DNA of 64,000 nt, from assembly GCF_008329605.1 (NCBI RefSeq), contig NZ_NPKO01000002.1, positions 558,001-622,000 on the forward strand, read 5' to 3'. The position numbers were made by a program, and so were the translations under genes. The stretch is from Mycolicibacterium sp. P9-64. Its GTDB lineage: Bacteria > Actinomycetota > Actinomycetes > Mycobacteriales > Mycobacteriaceae. The notes under the pieces are model-generated. The model was not told where the DNA came from. It worked only from the letters and a program-made list of their open reading frames with translations, and searched no databases. Positions 60,810 through 64,000 of the stretch are shown one piece after another. Every line of letters starts with the position of its first letter. The first letter of the stretch is position 1.

Positions 60810-61777
60810 CTTGCCGAGACGGCCGGTTGGGACATGCCCGCCCGCGCACCGGTGTGGCCGCCACCGGTCGGTGCGGCCACCAGCGTCAGCATCGTCGCCT
60901 CGGGCCTGCAGCAGAACCGCACCGGCGCGTACGGCGAGGTGCCGATGCCCGCCGACACGTGCAGCTGCGTGTGAGCGCCCCAGCGCGATGGCCCCTTCAC
61001 CCGGGACCTGTCGATGTCGCAATTGGTGACCAGGGCGCCGTAGAACGGCACGCACAGCTGTCCACCGTGGGTGTGGCCCGCCATCACCAGCTGGTAGCCG
61101 TCGGCCGCGAACCGGTCCAAGACCCGTGGCTCCGGCGAATGCGTCAGGCCAAGGGTGAGGTTGGCAGCCGGGCTGGCAGGCCCGGCGATCGTCTCGTAGC
61201 GGTCGCGCTTGAGGTGGGGGTCGTCGACGCCTGCCGCGGCGATCAGCTGGCCCTTGACCTCGATCTCGCGCCGCGTGTGGGTCATGTCCAGCCAGCCGCG
61301 CTCGGTGAACGCCGCGCGCAGGTCCTGCCAGGGCAGGGGCGCGCCGGTGATCCGCTTGGACGGATTGAAGATGTAGTTCGCCGGGTTCTTCGGCCTTGGC
61401 GCGAAGTAGTCGTTGCTGCCGAAGACGAACAGGCCAGGAACGGACAGCAGGTCGCCGAGCGCCTGCACGACGGCAGGCACCGACTTCTGGTGCGCCAGGT
61501 TGTCGCCGGTGTTGATGACCAGGTCGGGCGCCCAGCCGGCGAGCTCGCGCAGCCACGCCTGCTTGCGGCGCTGCCCGGGACGCATGTGGAGGTCACTGAG
61601 GTGCAGCACGCGCAGCGGCGACGACCCCGGGGCCAGCACCGGCATGGTCAGCTCACGCATCACGAACGCGTTGCGTTCGATCAATGACGCGTATGCGATC
61701 CCTGCGACCAGCGAGCCTGCGGCCGCGGCGGCCGTGTTCTTTGCGCGGTTCTTCGTGACCGTCGAGGGGGCGGGCAT
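60806..61777 (-). CDS. Metallophosphoesterase
   Basis: A 323-residue calcineurin-type phosphoesterase with metal-site motifs HLSDLHM, NTGDN, GSNDYF (GNHD variant) and AGHTHGGQ. An N-terminal hydrophobic segment ([19 protein letters not shown]) probably anchors it to the membrane. The GSND replacement of GNHD is typical of this YkuE-like subgroup. Substrate unknown. In mycobacteria it conservatively lies between ponA2 and cds1. Confidence 0.9.
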   Translation of the reverse strand: MPAPSTVTKNRAKNTAAAAAGSLVAGIAYASLIERNAFVMRELTMPVLAPGSSPLRVLHLSDLHMRPGQRRKQAWLRELAGWAPDLVINTGDNLAHQKSVPAVVQALGDLLSVPGLFVFGSNDYFAPRPKNPANYIFNPSKRITGAPLPWQDLRAAFTERGWLDMTHTRREIEVKGQLIAAAGVDDPHLKRDRYETIAGPASPAANLTLGLTHSPEPRVLDRFAADGYQLVMAGHTHGGQLCVPFYGALVTNCDIDRSRVKGPSRWGAHTQLHVSAGIGTSPYAPVRFCCRPEATMLTLVAAPTGGGHTGARAGMSQPAVSAR

Positions 61778-61862
61778 GAACTCAGCCTACTGCGAGACTT
61801 CGGCGGTTACCGCTTCTCACAGGATCGCGTTACCAACTCCACATCGGCGACCCCGCGGTGGA

Positions 61863-64000
61863 TCAGGGTGGTGGCGGTGGGGGCGGTGGCCCCAGTACCG
61901 GCACCGTGATGGGCGGCAGGCCGGGGATCTGGATGACCGTCGACCCGATCGGCGCAGGCAGCGCGTTCGGATCCAACGGCGGCATGCCCGCAGGCGGAGG
62001 CGGCGGCGGCGGTGGGATGCCGTTGCTGACCTGGATCGTGATGATCGACCCCGGCACGGTCTGACCGCTCGGTGACGTGCCGACGACGGTCCCCGCGGGC
62101 GTCGCGCTGTTGACCGGGGTGGCCTGGTCGGCGACCTGGAAGCCGGCGTCCTTGAGGCGTTCCCTTGCCGTGTCCTGGCTCATCCCGGAGATGGTCGGCA
62201 CTCGCGAGCCGGGCGCTCCGTCGACGTAGCGGGGATCGGTCGGGGGGAGGGCGACGGTATCCGGGGTGATCGGCTTCATCGCGGTGAACCACGTGCGCGC
62301 AGGTTCGTTGCCGCCGTACAGGTTGCCCGAGCTGCACTGTCGCAGCGGGAAGGAACACAGGTCCGACGGTGAGGTCGAGTCGTCGTAGATGTAGTTCGCT
62401 GCGGCGAAGTCGCTGGTGAAGCCGAAGAAGCCCGACGACCGGTGCGCCTCCGTGGTGCCGGTCTTTCCGGAGACCGGAAGGTTCCACCCGACCGATCCGG
62501 CCGCGCTCGCCGCGGTGCCGCTCTGGTCGTCCTTGCTCATCGCGTTGGCCAGTGTGTTGGCCAAGCCCTCCGGCACGACCTGTTCGCACGTATCGGTGGT
62601 GACCGAGACCTCGGTGCCGGTGCGATCGAAGACCTTGTCGATCGGGTTGGGCGGGCACCACTTCCCGCCTGAGGCCAGCGTGGCCGCGACGTTGGACAAC
62701 TCGAGCGGGTTCACCTCGATCGGCCCGAGCGTGAACGAGCCCAGATTCTGGCGCTTCACGAAGTCAGCCAGGCTCTCGTTGCTGTCGGGGTCGTAGTCGC
62801 GGGCAGTGCCGGGCAGGGCATAGGAGCGCAGGCCCAGCTTGACGGCCATGTCGACGGTGCGCTGGACCCCGACTTGAGAGATGAGCTTGGCGAACGCCGT
62901 GTTGGGCGACGTGGCAAGCGCGTCGGTCACGCTCAGTGTCCCGCGATAGTTTCCGTCGTTGAGCACGCACCAGGTGGCCTGCGGGCAGCCCTTGGCGCCA
63001 CCGCTGCCAAGCCCCTTGGCCTCGAAGCGTGCAGGCGCATCCAGCTGGGCGTTGATGCCCATGCCCATGTCGAGGGCTGCAGCGGTGGTGAAGATCTTGA
63101 AGATCGACCCGGCGCCGTCACCGACGAGGGAGAACGGCTGCGGCTGCATGGTTTCGCCGGCGTCCAGGTTCAGCCCGTAGGTGCGGTTGCTGGCCATCGC
63201 GACGATGGGATGGGAGTCCTTGCCCGGCTTGATCACGCTCATCACGCTGGCGACGCCCTCGAGGTCAGGTGCGGCGATGCCGTCGATGGCCGACTTCACG
63301 GTGCCCTGGACGTCGGGATCGAGCGTGGTGCGGATCAGATACCCGCCCTTGGCGACCTGCTCCTTGCTGATGCCTGCCTTGGCGAGGTATTCGAGGACGT
63401 AGTCGCAGAAGAAGGCGCGATCGGCGGCGGCAATGCAGCCGCGGGGGAGTTCGTTCGGCTGCGCCAGCACGCCCAACGGCTGCTTCTTGGCCTCCCGCAG
63501 CACGTCGGCCTGCTGCGGGATGTTCTCGATCATGGTGTCCAGCACGATGTTCCGACGCTCGAGGGCACCCTCGGGGTTGGTGTACGGGTTGAGCGTGCTG
63601 GTGGACTGCACCATGCCTGCGAGCAGGGCCGCCTGCTGCCAGTTGAGCTCGGAGGCGTTGATGCCGAAGTAGGTCTGTGCGGCGTCCTGGATGCCGAACG
63701 CACCGTTGCCGAAGCTCACCAGGTTGAGGTACCTGGTGAGGATCTCCTGCTTGGTGAACGTCTTGTCCAGCGTCAGTGCCATGCGGATCTCGCGGAGCTT
63801 GCGCGCGGGGGTGGTCTCGATGGCCGCGCGCTTCTCGGCGTCGGTCTGCGCGATCACCAGCAGCTGATAGTTCTTGACGTACTGCTGCTCGAGGGTGGAA
63901 CCGCCGCGGGTGTCCAGGTCGCCGGACGCGTAGCCGGCCAGGCCAGTCAGGGTGCCTTGCCAGTCCACACCATTGTGCTCGGCGAACCGTTTGTCCTCGA
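61863..64000 (-). CDS. ponA2: Bifunctional penicillin-binding protein PonA2 (5' end off window)
   Basis: Polymerises and crosslinks peptidoglycan at the outer membrane face. The visible 712 codons begin inside the transglycosylase domain (EDKRFAEHNGVDW, GGSTLEQQYVKNY). The transpeptidase domain follows, with SxxK serine in GAGSIFKIF, SPNTAF and the KTG box in VSGKTGTTEAH. A PASTA domain (RVPTISGMSQDTARERLKDA onwards) and a tail with poly-Pro runs (GIPPPPPPPPAGMPP) complete it; this layout is specific to PonA2. The N-terminal cytoplasmic and membrane segment lies beyond the right edge. Confidence 0.95.
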   Translation of the reverse strand, partial: EDKRFAEHNGVDWQGTLTGLAGYASGDLDTRGGSTLEQQYVKNYQLLVIAQTDAEKRAAIETTPARKLREIRMALTLDKTFTKQEILTRYLNLVSFGNGAFGIQDAAQTYFGINASELNWQQAALLAGMVQSTSTLNPYTNPEGALERRNIVLDTMIENIPQQADVLREAKKQPLGVLAQPNELPRGCIAAADRAFFCDYVLEYLAKAGISKEQVAKGGYLIRTTLDPDVQGTVKSAIDGIAAPDLEGVASVMSVIKPGKDSHPIVAMASNRTYGLNLDAGETMQPQPFSLVGDGAGSIFKIFTTAAALDMGMGINAQLDAPARFEAKGLGSGGAKGCPQATWCVLNDGNYRGTLSVTDALATSPNTAFAKLISQVGVQRTVDMAVKLGLRSYALPGTARDYDPDSNESLADFVKRQNLGSFTLGPIEVNPLELSNVAATLASGGKWCPPNPIDKVFDRTGTEVSVTTDTCEQVVPEGLANTLANAMSKDDQSGTAASAAGSVGWNLPVSGKTGTTEAHRSSGFFGFTSDFAAANYIYDDSTSPSDLCSFPLRQCSSGNLYGGNEPARTWFTAMKPITPDTVALPPTDPRYVDGAPGSRVPTISGMSQDTARERLKDAGFQVADQATPVNSATPAGTVVGTSPSGQTVPGSIITIQVSNGIPPPPPPPPAGMPPLDPNALPAPIGSTVIQIPGLPPITVPVLGPPPPPPPP

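Overview
The window is high-GC actinobacterial DNA from a mycobacterium, most likely a rapid-growing, Mycolicibacterium-type species. The evidence is the complete ergothioneine operon egtABCDE, mycofactocin genes, an NDMA-dependent alcohol dehydrogenase with a MnoS/MnoR-like two-component system, PonA2, Cds1, frequent GTG starts and 4-bp start/stop overlaps. From memory, much of the order follows the M. tuberculosis Rv3710-Rv3682 segment (leuA, ask, asd, DUF4185 protein, egtA-E, methyltransferase/GCS2 pair, glpK, RDD/SpoIIM, DUF58/MoxR cluster, YqeY, cds1, ponA2), interrupted by accessory blocks.

Layout. 1-8.7 kb: amino-acid biosynthesis (leuA behind a leader-peptide attenuator; ask-asd), small secreted or anchored proteins and a nitroreductase. 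8.7-12.3 kb: a heme catalase with a long structured leader, a lipoprotein, an OsmC/Ohr peroxidase and a PknH-sensor-like protein. 12.4-17.8 kb: egtABCDE, with EgtB carrying an in-frame repeat insertion. 17.8-29.2 kb: an island absent from M. tuberculosis between egtE and the next conserved gene. It holds mno, a MoxR-type ATPase plus VWA protein with His-rich segments, a second iron-type alcohol dehydrogenase, mnoS-mnoR, the methyltransferase mftM and mftABCD. Three related palindromes, upstream of mno, the second dehydrogenase and mftA, look like operators for one regulator, and MnoR is the obvious candidate. The mft set stops at mftD; mftE, mftF and mftR are not here.

29.2-33.6 kb: two methyltransferases, a second glutamate-cysteine-ligase-like protein and glpK. 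33.6-47.5 kb is accessory: aldo/keto reductase, two PadR regulators, an NCS1 permease with a GntR regulator, a carotenoid oxygenase, a K+/H+ antiport and RCK module, AraC, DUF1772, and a TetR-MFS pair. 47.6-54.9 kb: RDD and SpoIIM-like membrane proteins and a tight MoxR/DUF58/DUF4350/DUF4129 operon. 54.9-64 kb: YqeY-like protein, Eis-family acetyltransferase, two CNNM/CorC-type membrane proteins, tRNA-Pro(CGG), cds1, a metallophosphoesterase and the 3' part of ponA2.

A short repeat family (core AGCGnAGCGAC followed by CGGGG) is scattered through the window. It occurs as single diverged copies and as 29-30-bp tandem arrays, several of them in frame inside genes (egtB, the MoxR-type ATPase, the RDD protein).
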